A DNA stretch of 36,390 bases from Scenedesmus sp. ARA3 (GCA_004335835.1 RWJK01001361.1:1-36390); one strand, 5' to 3'. Shown: positions 24,359 through 34,663, counted from the stretch's first letter. Translations and numbers: made by a program. The notes: generated by a model not told the origin, from the sequence alone.

Positions 24359-24502
24359 ATCGCCACCGCCGCGGCTGCTGCTGTTGTGGTGCTGCTGCCA
24401 CAGTGTGTTGCTGCCCTGCTGTTCGCTCGCGCTAAGACCAGGATGCGCGCCTGCTTCTGCTGATGATGATGATGCTTGATGCAGGAGCTGCTGCGCTGCC
24501 AG
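23000..24502. other. Tail-to-tail intergenic region
   Basis: Lies between the ends of the rightward CNNM gene and the leftward esterase gene. No recognisable gene. It contains a CTG tract at about 24325-24358 and a short ATG/GAT run near 24461-24475. Open frames here are shadows of the repeats. Confidence 0.5.
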
Positions 24503-26022
24503 CTAAGCACCAAAGAGAAACTCCAGGGGCAGGTGCAGCCGCTTGCGCCAGGCCAGCTCGTTGTGCGTCTCACCAGGAAACACCACGCTGCTGTAGTTCA
24601 CACCCTGCAGCAGCAGCAGCAGCAGCAGCAGCAGAACAACAGCAATGCTGAAGTAAGGCGCAATAGCGGCTGCATCGATGCACATGTCTGCACCCTACTG
24701 GCACAAGTGATGGTAGATGCAGCGGCTTGAAGGTGCCGGCAATACACCACCAATCCGGCATAACAAGAATAGTCTTCTTGTAAGCCATACCTTGTCATCG
24801 GCATCGGCAACCGCGCCCCGTACGGAGCAGAAACCACGACTATAGTTGCCTCTCTATTGGCGAGGGGTGGACCACCCAGACCCCTCACCGCCTTCACCAG
24901 GCAGCAGGTGGGGGTTAGGGTTTACCACCCATACCCGGCATGTGCTGTCAGGAGCTTTCTGCTTGCAGGAGCTGTCTGCAGCTGCTGTACAACATCGCAT
25001 ACAACGCTCTGGGTGCAGCTGTGCCTGCACTTAGAATACAGGCAGCACACCAACCCAGAGCAGCAGGCCATGGCGCGTTTTAAGGCTGCTACCGCCACAC
25101 ACACTCCCTGTTCCTGCAGCCTACCTCTGTGTAGCCAGCAGCCCTGAACATATGATGCCGCCAGCACCCCCCCGTAACAATCAGGTTATCAGGATTTTTG
25201 AGGCTGCCATTGCACTGACGTCCTGCTCCTGCAGCCTACCGCTGTGTATAGCCAGCAGCCCTGCACATCTGATGCCGGCAGCACACCCCCTAACAATCAG
25301 GTTATCACAATTACTTTGAAGCTGCCATTACACACACGTCCTGCTCCTGCAGCCTACTGTACAGCCCACCTCTGTGTAGCCAGCAGCCTTGCACAGCTGG
25401 TCAACTTGCTTCTGGTAGGGGCCGTACTCACTGTCCAGGCCCTCAGTGCCATGGTCAAAGTATATCCTGCAGGCACAGCACGATGCTTTTGACTTGCAGT
25501 GCAGGGTATGGCAAACTCATCACTGTCAGTCAAACACAGCCTGCAGGCGCAAACACTGTCAGTCAAACACAGCCAGCTGCTGTGTGTTGTAGTGCAGAGT
25601 ATGACCAAGTCTCACCTGTACCATCAAACCCACAGCGGGCAGGCGCAGCAAGCTGCCCTTGAATTGCAGTGACTAGCAATCCCACACACATTGGAAATCT
25701 TCACACCATGCCACGCCTCCTCACCTGTGCGTGGCAGGGTCAGGGATGTTGCCTTGCGCCAGCCAGGCCACTGGCAGCCCTCCCCCAGGCACCCAGTGCG
25801 TTGACAGGCATGCAGCAGCACCAAACACCTGCACAGCAGCGGCAACAGCAAAAGAAGCAGCAGTGACAGCTGTACACAGCAGAACCAGCAACAATGTAAT
25901 GGAGCACCATGGGCAGCAACACGTGGAGCAGCACACGGAGCTGCTGCAACAGCGCCTCTGAAAACAGCGGGCAACGCAGCAGCAGCAGCAGCAGCCGCCG
26001 TAGCACCAGCAGCAGCAGCCGT

Positions 26023-26080
<58 letters not shown>

Positions 26081-28198
26081 CTCTCACCTCGGGGTAACGT
26101 TGCAAAGCGTACAGTGACACCAGTCCGCCCATGCTGCTGCCCATTACTGCTGTATGCTGCTGTGCGGGCAGCGTCCTGTAGTGCTGATCCACATAGGGCT
26201 TCAGCTCCTGCACCAGCATTGCCAGGTAGGCATCTGAGGTGGGGTTGTAGTAGCGGTCTTCCACCCTGTCATACCAGCACTGCTGCTGCGTGGTCAGCCA
26301 TCGGAGAGCTGCTGCGGGGGAGGAAAGGCAAGCAGAGGCAGCAGTAGTAGCAGCAGCAGCAGCAGCATGTTTGGGGCAGCAGGTTGCAGGCATTTTGACC
26401 GTCGTGCATGTACAGCGTGATCATTGCCATGTAGGCATCTGAGGTGGGGTTGTAGTAGCGGTCTTCTACCCTGTCATACCAGCACTGCTCTTGCGTGGTC
26501 AACCAGCGCAGTGCTTCTGCAAAGCAGCAGAAACATGACAGAGGCGGTTGGCAACAGGTGCACCCCCACGTGAGGGTGGTAGTAGCGGTCTTCCACCCTG
26601 TCATACCAGCATTGCTGCTGCGTGGTCAGCCAGCGCAGTGATTCTGCAAAGCAGCAGACACAGGACAAACAGAGCTGGGTGGCAACAGGTGCACCCCCAC
26701 GTGAGGGTTGTAGTAGCGGTCTTCCACCCTGTCATACCAGCACTGCTCTTGTGTGGTCAGCCAGCGCAGCGCCTCTGCAAAGCAGCAGACACATGACAAA
26801 CAGAGGCGGTTGGCCACAGGTGCACCCCCACATGAGGGTTGTAGTAGCGGTTTGTTACCCTGTCATACCAGCACTGCTGCTGCGTGGTCAGCCAGCGCAG
26901 CGCCTCTGCAAAGCAGCAGATACAGGACAGAGGTGGGTGGCCAGCTTAGCATTTGTTTTACTGCAGACACGCTCGCTGCGGGTTTGCACCTGCTGGCATG
27001 TACTACTACTGCAAGCGTTTTCTCTGCTGCTGCACTGCTGCTTGCATCTGCATATGTCTGCGCTGCAGCCTATGACAGAAGGCGACGCATGCTTCTGTTT
27101 CCCGGTCGTGCAGCCGCACCTGCCGGCATGTACTCCTGCAGGCGCTGCGGGTGTGGCTGCATCAAATGCTGCACTGCTGCTGGTACCTGCACATGGCTAC
27201 CCTGCAGCGTACAGCACACTACCACAAACATTGATCATTAATATGCTGTTCCAAAGCCGCACCTGCTGGCATGTATTCCTGCAAGCGCTGTGGCGTGTTC
27301 CAAACCAGCACTGCAATAAACTCCTGCAGCCTTCCAGCTGCTGCTCCAGCTACCAGTGACTCATCCAGGCCCCAGTCAACGCCCAGGAAGGAGGTTTCAG
27401 GGTTGACCACGTTTTGACCGTCGTGCATGTAGAGCACGGGGTAGCGCGTGCTTGCAGGACTGGCGTGGTAGCCTGCGACATTCAGTGATGTTTATTTTGT
27501 GGCGGGGTAGAAAGCAGGCGGCGCTGGAAGAGTTGTGTGGTGCGGCACGTGTGGTTTAATGGGGCCTTGGCAGTTCAATGGGCAGCAGCTTGCTGATGCC
27601 ACCATAGTGCAAGAGCTGCAGCAGTAGCCACAGAAACAGCACCGTGTGTGGATCTGCAGCTGCTTCATGGTCAGCTGCAGCACTTGGAGCTGCTGCAGGT
27701 GCCACTTTCATGCCAGCAGTGCTGCCGCGCACATCTAGTGGTTACCTCCCCAACATGTTGGCACTGCTGGCAACACCTGATTGATGGCAAAGGGGCGTTG
27801 GCATGCGCGACTGGGTGCGCTCATGCTTAGCAAAGATTAACAGAGTCAACAAACCGACAGATGGACTCACTGGGAGGCAACATGATGTCCACTCGTCGGT
27901 GTGGAGCCAGTTTGGAGGGAAAGGGGTCGAAGGTGTCTAGAGGCAGCAGCACTTGGTCACCGAAGCTGTCAGAGGACGAGGCTTTTGCAACTGTTCGTTG
28001 CAGCTGCCTGTTGCATGATCTGCTGCTGCGGTTGGTGTGGCCTGCCAGGGGGCAGCACTGTCTCACACCAAGGACGCTTTCTACGGTGCCGGCAAGTCTG
28101 CAAGAACGAAATGGGATAACAGTTACTGATAACTGTGACCTGTGCATGTCACGAAAGCTTTCGTGCCGTATTTTGGGCGAAGGTGCAGTAGGTTGCAT
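24503..28198 (-). CDS. Esterase-D-like alpha/beta hydrolase (6 exons)
   Basis: Minus-strand exons: 28198-27871, 27472-27263, 26311-26088, 25828-25725, 25466-25370, 24604-24503. Total 1065 nt, 354 aa, all junctions in phase. Residues 1-~75 are basic/Ser-rich and look like an organelle-targeting leader. The hydrolase core follows: RRVDIMLPPS, YPVLYMHDGQN (the family's xMHDGQN, ~121-130), FLGVDWGLDE, CWYDRVEDRYYNPTSDAYL, VQELKPYVDQHYRTLP, the nucleophile elbow GSSMGG (Ser239), VFGAAACLSTHW, YFDHGTEGLD (Asp293, likely acid) and GETHNELAWRKRL (His335). This matches the putative-esterase family (Fes/esterase-D-like), which hydrolyses carboxyl or thioester bonds; the substrate is not predictable. 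Exon 3 was chosen from five similar candidates because only it reads on through GSSMGG. The start is the first Met of a frame leading directly into the core. Confidence 0.9.
25110..25275 (-). pseudogene. Two ghost copies of esterase exon 5 end
   Basis: Within intron 5, two segments (around 25125-25145 and 25233-25270) repeat the 3' end of exon 5 (GGCTGCTGGCTACACAGAGG on the sense strand) with its flank cctgctcctgcagcctac. They are about 120 bp apart. Surrounding intron sequence is duplicated with them. Confidence 0.7.
25485..25605 (-). pseudogene. Decayed copies of esterase exon 5 start
   Basis: Within intron 4, two segments each read, on the minus strand, a gcag-like acceptor followed by a degraded version of exon 5's opening (TTTGAC, then GAC AGT). 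Similarity is weak but occurs twice at about 50-bp spacing. Confidence 0.45.
26022..26080. repeat. Uninterrupted (CAG)n tract in esterase intron 3
   Basis: About 19-20 CAG repeats on the plus strand (CTG on the sense strand), starting about eight bases inside the donor of esterase exon 3. A large polyLeu open frame over it is an artefact. Confidence 0.9.
26395..26930 (-). pseudogene. Array of four partial copies of esterase exon 3
   Basis: Upstream of the real exon 3 (sense direction), intron 2 carries four copies of its first ~70-100 nt with acceptors ending near 26525, 26655, 26785 and 26914, at about 130-bp spacing. Each keeps TTTGCAG, the correct phase and the coding for LRWLTT. The three outer copies break at the same point (after CGCTACTACAACC) into the next repeat of intron flank. 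The innermost copy runs further (to SDAYMAM), then joins without an intron to a piece of exon 2 coding LYMHDGQN. Confidence 0.88.
26985..27160 (-). pseudogene. Ghost copies of esterase exon 2 end with donor
   Basis: Two segments (about 26985-27020 and 27113-27160) repeat the last ~35 nt of exon 2, coding QRLQEYMPA, with the donor GTGCGG. They lie about 150 and 280 bp downstream (sense) of the real end at 27263. The one at 27113 is a near-perfect alternative donor context; the other has an in-frame stop. Confidence 0.75.
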
Positions 28199-28451
28199 TG
28201 CTGTTGCAGGTTGTAGCAGGTCGATACCAGTAGGTGCTGCGTTGACTGTATAGATACAAAAGTTGCAGTTGAAGCGTTTAGCTAGTTATTGAAGCAGATT
28301 GAACCATAAATCGCTGTGTCAACACAACAAGGGCTTTTGTGACAGGCCAACAACGTGCCTTCGCACAGATGCAGAAGCACACGACGATTGCCTACAAAAA
28401 GGCTTTAATTTTGAGATCAAAAACATACTGTCCTGAAAAACAGGAGAAATA
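28199..28451. promoter_or_regulatory. Compact bidirectional promoter region
   Basis: Only 253 bp separate the start codons of the leftward esterase and the rightward anthranilate synthase beta gene, so both promoters and 5' UTRs must share it. It is A+T-richer than the flanking exons and free of CTG tracts. I could not assign a TATA box; a small inverted repeat (tcctgaaaaacagga) lies just before the right-hand ATG. Confidence 0.6.
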
Positions 28452-30871
28452 ATGGCAGCACTCCATCAGCACCGGTGTTTACAGCACACAGCAGCAGCCA
28501 GGCGACAAAGTAAGCACGATTTTCTTTCTACTATGTTGCGTTCAATCTCCGACTTGCTCCCGAGTGGCGGCACTGAACCAACCCCTCCAGCTGTAGCAGC
28601 AGCAACAGCAGCAAAGTTCGGAGCCGGAGCAATCCGCAGTGAAAAAACCCAGCAGGAGATCTCCTCGTAGCTGACAATTACTTTACGCTGTGCGTTGCAG
28701 GGCCATGCATCAGGCAGCTGGCATGCCCCAGCATCAGCAGAGTCAGCCGCAGCAGCAGACGAGCAGTGGCAGCAGCTGCTGCTGGCAAGGGTCCAATTGT
28801 GGTCATTGACAACTATGACAGTTTTACATACAACCTAGTGCAGGTGAGGCTGCGTGCGGCTGCTGCAATGCCTGCAGGAGCAGCAAGACATCCACAGCAG
28901 CAACGTGGCAACACTCACTGGGACAGGGCAGGAGACTGACACGTCGTGCGGCGTAGAGACACGGTGTCCAGTGGATGTGATACCTCTCTTCAGCAGTCAC
29001 AGTCTGCACAGCAGTACCAAGCGCTTAGGAATTTGTGGCTCCAGTACAGTGTTCACTAGCAGCAGGGCAGTTGAGATATGCTCCCTCATTATACAGGCTG
29101 GCTGCTCTCGATGGCCAGTACTGCAGCTGTGGGGTACGCCCATCTGCCAACACGCACCGCCACAGTCTGTGACAATATTAACTCATTTGAAATGTAATTA
29201 TGTGTGCTGCAGTACCTGGGTGACCTTGGGGCAGACTTTCTGGTGCTCAAGAATGACGAGAAGACAGTTGATGAGATCCGCGCACTCAACCCAGCAGGCA
29301 TCCTGGTGTCACCAGGGCCAGGTGCGTTGTCATAGAGCATGCTCTTGACAGCTTACAAACAGGGTAGTGTTTGTATTGGCATATCAGTGTGTGTTGCTTT
29401 CTTGCAAACAGCTGGTGCGTGTCTGTTCTAGGCCAATCAACCCGGCAGGAATCCTGGTGTCACCAGGGCCAGGGTGTGAATGTTCAGCATCAGGAATTGT
29501 TGTGTGCTGCCTGCCTTTCCAGCATCAACTTGACGCGCTGTGTTGCAGCAGGTGCAAGGCAGCAGCTTGCAGACAGCCTGTTTCTCAGTGTACTGGCATT
29601 ACGCGTGTGCAGCAGGGGGTGACGTAGGGTCAGCCCAGATGAAACACGCATAGCCAACAACTACCTTCGCGGCTGCTGCTTTCTGCTACCGCTGACATCC
29701 TGCTGCTTCTGCTGCTGCTGCTGCTGCTATCACTATCTACATTTGCAGGCAAGCCCACGGACAGCGGCATCAGCCTGCAGGCGGTGCGCGAGCTGGCACC
29801 CGTTCTGACAGCCAACATCTTGTTGCTGCTGTCATTCACTTGTTGCTGCTGCTGTCTTTGCACCTAATTCTCCTATGCAGGCAAGCCCACAGATAGCGGC
29901 ATCAGCCTGCAGCTCAGCTGAAGCATCAGCCAGCCCAACCCTCGCAAGTGACTGCTGCTTCTGCTGCTGTCGTGCTGCTGCCGTATCAATGAATGATGCA
30001 GGCAAGCCCACGGACAGCGGCATCAGCCTGCAGGCGGTGGGTGAGCTGGCACCTGTTCTGTCAGTCACATCCTGCTGCTGGTGTTACTTACTATGTGCTG
30101 CTGCTGTCTTTGCACGTATCTCTCCTATGCAGGCAAGCCCACGGACAGCGGCATCAGCCTGCAGCTCAGCTGAAATATCAGCCAGCACCAACCCTCGCAA
30201 GTGACTGCTGCTTCTGCTGCTGCCGTGCTGCTGCCGTATCAATGAATGATGCAGGCAAGCCCACCGACAGCGGCATCAGCCTGCAGGCGGTGCGTGAGCT
30301 GGGCCCTGACTTCCCGCTGTTTGGCGTGTGCATGGGCCACCAGTGCATCGGGGAGGCCTTTGGAGGTGCGCTGACAAATAACATGTTACATAACACGGCT
30401 GCTGTGTCATAATAACATGGCAGTCGGCAGCTAATAGCTGTTCGCGCTGTTTGGCGTGTGCATGGGACACCAGTGCATCGGGGAGGCCTTTGGAGGTGTG
30501 CTGATAAATAACATGTTACATATCAAAGTACAACATGCTGTGTGACATGTTACTTTCATGTAACAGCAGGCATGTTGTTTTGCTGTTTGGCGTGTGCATC
30601 TCCTGCTGATGCATTGGAAAGACGTTTGGAGGTGCTCTGATGCGCTGGACGGTATCACATGTTACGTAACATGTTTTAACAGATTGTTCACATCAATCAC
30701 TCACGGGGCAGTGTGTTGTGCATCTTGCAGGTGATGTGGTGCGTGCGCCATGCGGGGTGATGCACGGCAAGACCTCCCCGGTGTTCCACACCGACAAGGG
30801 AGTGCTGCAGGGCCTGGAAAAGTGAGTGAGAAAGCAGCGGGCAGCTGCGCTGATTCCACTGAGTGCAAAGA

Positions 30872-30911
<40 letters not shown>

Positions 30912-32089
30912 GCAGGCAAGCTGCCGAAAGCGCTTGAACCAGAACCTTGTGTGGCAGCTGCTGCGTTGTGGGGCTTTGTGGGTGAAAGGTAACACAGTGC
31001 ATCACATCTGCTGCAACATGCATGGGTTGCTCCTGTCAGTTCCAGTTGCCCAGCTGCTGCTCCGCATTGGTTTCTTCAAGACTCTGCTGTCCTGGTATGT
31101 GTGCCAAGTCATCTGCACCATTTGCCTGCTTTTGTGCCTCTGCAGCCCTTCCAGGCAGCACGCAATCACAGCCTGGTCATCAGCCGCTGCTGTCCAATGG
31201 TTCTAGCGCTCAACTCTGCTGAACGTAAATTGTTTTTGATATCTTGGTGAATTCACGTGGTGACTGCTGTTTTTTCTGTCCCTGCAGCCCCTTCCAAGCG
31301 GCGCGCTACCACAGCCTGGTCATCAGCCAGTCTGCATGCCCTGAGGACCTGGAGATCATCGCATGGACTGAAGATGGCACCATCATGGCGGTGCAGCACA
31401 AGAAGTGAGTGATGTTTGCATTGCAAGAGCCTCGATGTGCGGCTGAAGGCATGTATGTGATGTGCTGCTGTTGGTGCCTGCTACTGTGCCTGCATTGTCG
31501 CACTTTATAGGAGGCACCAATGTGTCACGGCGATGTGCATTTTGTCCTCTCCATTCACAAGTTGAACCACATCTTAATATGACAATGTGTTGGGGCGCCT
31601 GCTGCAGGTACCCCCCCCCATCCAGGGCATGCAGTTCTGCTATCAAACAGCGCCCCTGCATGCTTTAATGACGAAATGCTGGCACATGTGTGACTTATGT
31701 ACTGTCTGCAGGTACCCTCACATCCAGGGTGTGCAGTTCCACCCCGAGTCCATCACTCTGTGCATCTGGTGAATCTGAATTTTGACAACCTAAAACCTGA
31801 TTGCGCTGTCACACATGTGCTGCATGTACCCCCACATCCAGGGTGTGCAGTTCCACCCCGAGTCCACCACTCTGTGCATTTCAAAGCTCAGGTCACCCTA
31901 AATGCATCTTGACACTTGTGCTGCAGGTACCCTCACATCCAAGGCGTGCAGTTCCACCCCGAGTCCATCATCACGCAGAACGGCAAGCGCATCGTGGCAA
32001 ACTTCTTGCGCATCGTGGGGCAGGACCCACAGGAAGGTGCAACGGCAGCAGCAGCAGCAGCGGAGCCCAGCCTGAGTGTAAGCGCTTGA
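28452..32089 (+). CDS. Anthranilate synthase beta subunit, plastid-type (7 exons)
   Basis: Exons: 28452-28509, 28701-28843, 29213-29321, 30255-30365, 30731-30821, 31288-31404, 31927-32089. Total 792 nt, 263 aa, all in phase. Residues 1-~48 are rich in Ala, Arg and Ser (a plastid transit peptide by appearance). The class I glutamine amidotransferase domain follows: [50 protein letters not shown] (nucleophile Cys129), [24 protein letters not shown], and [14 protein letters not shown] (His220 and Glu222 complete the triad). The subunit supplies ammonia from glutamine to the alpha subunit, making anthranilate from chorismate, the first step of tryptophan synthesis. The signatures match TrpG/ASB rather than PabA-PabB fusions, but a dual role with aminodeoxychorismate synthase is possible. 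The exon 1 donor is the least certain: a second GT at about 28640 would also be in phase. Confidence 0.93.
29428..29473 (+). pseudogene. Ghost copy of anthranilate synthase beta exon 3 end
   Basis: Repeats the end of exon 3 (coding [11 protein letters not shown]) in intron 3 about 150 bp downstream, with gggtg in place of the ggtgcg donor context. Confidence 0.8.
29751..30254 (+). pseudogene. Array of four partial copies of anthranilate synthase beta exon 4
   Basis: Four copies of the first ~35-60 nt of exon 4, each after an intact gcag, start near 29750, 29881, 30002 and 30133; the functional copy starts at 30255. The second and fourth share an altered end (SLQLS then TGA, in frame), while the first and third read QAV. 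The block holding copies 2 and 3 is duplicated as the block holding copy 4 and the real exon, with a 251-252-bp period and near-identical spacers. All would splice from exon 3 in the correct phase. Confidence 0.9.
30440..30680 (+). pseudogene. Two copies of anthranilate synthase beta exon 4 end with intron flank
   Basis: 30440-30530 repeats the end of exon 4 (coding [17 protein letters not shown]) together with about 25 nt of the following intron (aataacatgttacat). About 30583-30675 is a third, more decayed copy in which the Cys/His/Gln block is damaged. Inclusion of intron flank shows duplication of genomic DNA. Confidence 0.85.
31142..31200 (+). pseudogene. Ghost copy of anthranilate synthase beta exon 6 start
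   Basis: After ctctgcag it repeats the start of exon 6 (cccttccaggcagcacgc, then cacagcctggtcatcagc) but is one base shorter and diverges after about 50 nt. It lies in intron 5, about 145 bp before the real exon. Confidence 0.8.
31605..31890 (+). pseudogene. Three partial copies of anthranilate synthase beta exon 7 start
   Basis: Copies near 31608, 31712 and 31824 precede the real exon at 31927. Two keep ctgcag before gtaccc, and two keep the coding for QGVQFHPES. The copies at 31712 and 31824 share a breakpoint (gagtccatcactctgtgcat or accactctgtgcat). Spacing is about 100-115 bp. Confidence 0.85.
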
Positions 32090-32422
32090 GGAGAGCAGCA
32101 GCAGCATCGTGGGCCAGGAGCCACAAGAAGGCGCAGCGGCAGCAGCAGAGCAAAGCAGTGTTGGTGTAGCAGCTTGAGGCATGCAGCTGCGAACAAGGCG
32201 ATGACAGGAGCCAACTTCCTGCGCATCGTGGGACAGGACCCACAGGAAGGTGCAGCGGCAGCAGCAGCAGCAGAGCCGAGCCTGAGTGTCAGCGCTTGCG
32301 GAGAGCAGCAGCAGCAGCGGCATCGTGGCCAACTTCCTGCGCATCGTGGGACAGGACCCGCGGGAAGGTGCAGCGGCAGCAGCAGCAGGGGCCCAGGCTA
32401 GCGTAGGCGTGACCGCTTGAGG

Positions 32423-32456
<34 letters not shown>

Positions 32457-33000
32457 CGTGGTCAATTCCTGCGCATCGTGGGACAGGACCCACAGGAAGG
32501 TGCAGCGGCAGCGGCAGCAGCAACAGAGCCGAGCCTGAGTGTCAGCGCTTGAGAAAGGCAGCAGCAGCATCGTGGGCAACTGCCTGCGCGTCGCGGCCAG
32601 GAGCCACAGGAAGGCAAGGACACAGCGGCAGCAGCAGCAGCAGAGCCGAGCATGAGTGTCAGCGCTTGCGGAGAACAGCAGCAGCAGCGGCATCATGGCC
32701 AACTTCCTGAGCATCGTGCGCCAGGACCCACAGGAAGGTGCAAGAGCAGCAGCAGCAGCAGCAGCAGAGCAAAGCAGTGTGGGCGTGGCAGCTTGAGGCA
32801 TGTGGCAGCTTAAGCGCATCGCTGAGCGGGGGCTGCAGGAAGGCAGTGCAGCAGCAACCGCCGCGGAGCCTGGCCTGAGCATGACGGCTCAAGGCCTGCT
32901 GCAGCAGCGGTGCAGCATAGCTGAAGCGTGGTTTCAGGGGGGCATGGAAGACAGCTTCCTGGCACATCGTTGGCCAGGAGCCAACCAACCAGAGATTAGC
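32090..33000 (+). repeat. Tandem array of the anthranilate synthase beta 3' end
   Basis: About eight diverged copies of the last ~90-130 bp of the gene follow its stop. Each begins near catcgtggg, continues gacaggacccacaggaagg into a GCA/CAG run and a gagcctgagtgtcagcgctt stop region, with CAG tracts as linkers. Copies centre near 32140, 32260, 32370, 32500, 32610, 32740, 32850 and 32970, the last two being strongly decayed. Confidence 0.85.
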
Positions 33001-34261
33001 GCCATTGGGCAGGCGGCTGTTGACTACGTCTGCTTTCATTGTTACTGTCATTGTCATCGTGACCAAGCTGGTAGCTGACCAGCAGGTGCACCACGTGGCG
33101 TGATGTACTGTGATGTCAAGCCTGTATGCTCCTACAATGCTTTAAGACCTGTGCAAATGACATATATCTCTGTCGAGACCTCCTCTCTGCACAGATAAAA
33201 CTAACCGTTAAAAAACTACCAGTTGTAACAGCTACGGTGACGACACGGAGTTGTTACTCGCTCCATAATCCCATCTGTGCGATGCAAACATGCAACCTTC
33301 ACCCTTATTGATATCATATACATAGATCTCAGCCGCGACACAACATAAATGGGCAGGGAATGCAACCTGCACTAGCTACCAATTGGAAACACGACATACA
33401 GCATTTCCACAATGCCGCACAGCAGGCAAGCGCAGGTGGACGGCGCACAGCTAACAGACACCATGCATGCATGTCAACACAATCAGCCAACACTATCATA
33501 CATCACAGGTGGCTTCAAGACGAACTTGTTTGGTGAAAACATACTGCAATGGTGCCGCACAGTGCAGTAATACTGCTTAAGCTTAGGGGGCGCTCAGCTG
33601 CGGCAGGGGTCTGCAGCTCCCACTCACCAACACCAATAGCACGCATAGAATGTATCCCAACCCAGCGACACCAGCAGCGACTACTGCATACATACAATCA
33701 TCCCAAGCATGTTCTCCAAGCAACTGTACCAAAGGGTTTTTAAAAAAGCCAACGCCTCATCAAGAGCCGCTCTCGACATAGCATGTAAACATGCGTCACA
33801 CTCCAGCCGTCACACTGTACCCACTGCTGCGCTCATCAACATTCTTATACAGATCTGCTAGTCATACATGCACTGAGGATGCTGCATAAAGTGTGGGCAA
33901 ACTCAGCTCACTGCTTACGTACCTAGCAGCCCTGACTTGCAAAACTACTAGGCCTTGCTATCTGCATATGTTGTGGCGCTGCACCCATTGTGTTCTGCAT
34001 GCATGCTATGTAAAAGGCTACTAGGCACCACCAAGCTTCAACAAACATGCAATGACTTCTGCAACGTCATGCATAGCAGCCAACAAGGTTCAACCATCGT
34101 TTTGCCAACCACTGTTGGCCAACATTCTTGCATGTGTGCCGTATACAGCACCCCGAACAACAAAGAGCCCTCTCGACTGCGGCAGTCTCAGCACATCTGC
34201 AGCTGACAGCAGCCAACGACGCCCCTTCACCATGTTAAGCCTGTCAACTTCAATCCCTTCT
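33001..34261. other. Intergenic stretch, A+T-richer, no gene seen
   Basis: Between the anthranilate synthase beta tail array and the leftward kinase copies. Almost free of CTG/CAG tracts. Short open frames only, without recognisable motifs. A TGTAA at 33224-33228 could end the plus-strand transcript, but at over 1.1 kb from the stop this is weak. Confidence 0.5.
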
Positions 34262-34528
34262 CTAATAGTGCCTGTGGTGGTGCTGCTGCTGCTGCTGCGC
34301 CTCTGCAGCCGCCAGCATGTCAAGCAGCGCCTGCAGCACCTGCGCCATGCTGGGCCTGTCGCCCACACGCCTCGCCCAGCAGGCCTCAGCCAGCGCGATG
34401 TAACCAGGGGGCAGCGCTGCATGGCCCGGCCAAGGTGCGACTCTCGCATGACCACCTTTTGGATGATCTGCCCGTGGTGCAGCACAAAGTGCCACTATCA
34501 GCTGCCGCAAAGCCCTTGATACCGCGCG

Positions 34529-34562
<34 letters not shown>

Positions 34563-34640
34563 CCTTAACTTGAGGCAGCATATGAACCAATGCCTGCAGC
34601 ACCTGACCCATGGTGGACCTGTCAGCAAACACCCCTTTGA
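34262..34640 (-). pseudogene. Two downstream copies of the kinase C-terminal segment
   Basis: 34262-34500 repeats the kinase end: the coding for LAEACWARR, DRPSMAQVLQ, DML, a Gln run and a stop. A small indel relative to the real exon shifts the frame upstream of PWPGHAALPPGY. About 34530-34640 is a shorter copy (coding MGQVLQALVHML and a long Gln run). Both follow the real stop in the sense direction, and the larger copy also shares sequence just past the stop. Confidence 0.8.
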
Positions 34641-34663
34641 TAGTGTCAGCCTCCATCAACCCT

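Noticed and set aside
25740..26393. 217-codon minus frame containing both GSSMGG and a long polyLeu run
   Set aside because: Only 26311-26088 is the real esterase exon. The polyLeu part is the CTG tract of the next intron read through past a good GTGAGA donor.
32289..32882. 197-codon minus frame with repeated CCCCCRC and FLWVLSHDAQE blocks
   Set aside because: Antisense reading of the tandem anthranilate synthase beta 3'-end copies, not a repeat protein.
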